Source: Methanoculleus sp. SDB (GTDB lineage: Archaea; Halobacteriota; Methanomicrobia; Methanomicrobiales; Methanomicrobiaceae). Taken from it: a stretch of 42,232 nucleotides of DNA. The stretch covers positions 1 through 42,232 of the forward strand of contig LKUD01000038.1 in assembly GCA_001412355.1 (NCBI GenBank), in the 5' to 3' direction. The notes beneath the pieces were generated by a model that did not search any database, was not told the origin of the DNA, and saw only the letters and a list, made by a program, of their open reading frames with translations. Made by a program: the position numbers and the translations under genes. Positions 41,912 through 42,232 of the stretch are shown piece by piece (the stretch's first letter is position 1; each line of letters starts with the position of its first letter).

Positions 41912-42232
41912 TTATCCACGGGTTTTTCGCACAACATCATCATACAGGACAAATCGTTTGCCGGAGTACAGATTGACCACCACTTTCACGTAATCATCGC
42001 CCGATGTCCCCTGCAGTTCTGTTTCCTCCCCAATCACGGGCATCAGTACGGCATGGGCGGTCGTTTTGTCGGAGAGCGTTGCATCGATATCGATATCACG
42101 GACGGTTCGCGTGCCGGGGCCACCGCGGAACTCGGCGATTATCGTCGAATAAATGGGATCCTTGCGGACCGTCACATCAACCTGCGCATCAAAAAGTTTC
42201 CACCACGGCCTGCTTCCGGCAAGGTTCAGCTG
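41912..42232 (-). CDS. Partial gene at the right edge, unknown function
   Basis: The reading frame is open from the stop at 41912 to the last base of the window, so the N-terminus is missing. The 106 visible residues include AGSRPWWKLFDAQVDVTVRK, TVRDIDIDATLSDKTTAHAV and NLYSGKRFVLYDDVVRKTRG, a beta-rich pattern with no family I can name. A GTG near 42175 could serve as an internal start, but the upstream residues look equally coding. Confidence 0.6.
   Translation of the reverse strand, partial: QLNLAGSRPWWKLFDAQVDVTVRKDPIYSTIIAEFRGGPGTRTVRDIDIDATLSDKTTAHAVLMPVIGEETELQGTSGDDYVKVVVNLYSGKRFVLYDDVVRKTRG

Overview
The window comes from a methanogenic euryarchaeon, most likely order Methanomicrobiales. 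This rests on the archaeal operon dtdA-ftsZ-secE-spt5-rpl11-rpl1-rpl10-rpl12 (archaeal stalk protein P1, Spt5 and Sec61-gamma type SecE), MptE of archaeal pterin synthesis, an archaeal Thg1, LarC, TATA/BRE promoters with several apparently leaderless genes, and GC-rich coding style. The genus cannot be fixed from what I can see.

Left part (1-5120), eroded accessory DNA. There is a membrane-anchored Ig-like protein, a SAM-dependent methyltransferase pseudogene broken into two distant halves (about 1010-1285 and 4400-4934), a lipoprotein remnant interrupted by TAG, and, lying between the methyltransferase halves, an intact exported papain-family protease with thrombospondin type-3 repeats followed directly by a small exported DUF333 protein. 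Two diverged 65-bp direct repeats lie outside the broken gene.

Island (about 5120-14600), strikingly AT-rich and with a defence-like gene content. It holds a PD-(D/E)XK nuclease-like protein, a four-helix membrane protein, a tight three-gene unit (small radical SAM enzyme; zinc-ribbon protein with a DGQQR motif; a large protein joining a PD-(D/E)XK nuclease, a DGQHR/DndB-like domain and a C-terminal HEPN-like RNxxxH), and a separately promoted GHKL/Hsp90-like ATPase. I see no integrase, methyltransferase or Dnd partner. This is the best candidate here for an undescribed system: possibly radical-SAM-based nucleic acid modification or sensing coupled to nuclease effectors. That function is inference.

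Right part (14640-42232), dense core genome. On the minus strand is the translation/secretion/cell-division operon. On the plus strand is a molybdenum-cofactor unit (60-aa Cys protein, MoeA, MoeA fused to a PBP-like domain). Then come a LOG-like Rossmann protein, IleS, Thg1, a PRC-barrel protein divergent from an M50 protease with CBS domains, a COG1031 radical SAM protein, MptE, a TrkA-N/DHH protein, tRNA-Lys(CTT), an ABC exporter (ATPase divergent from two permeases, the first carrying a PrsW-like protease end), a TMEM175-like channel, LarC with a 612-aa protein of unknown function, a hypoxanthine/uracil-DNA glycosylase, and a partial gene at the right edge. Several convergent neighbours overlap at their 3' ends.
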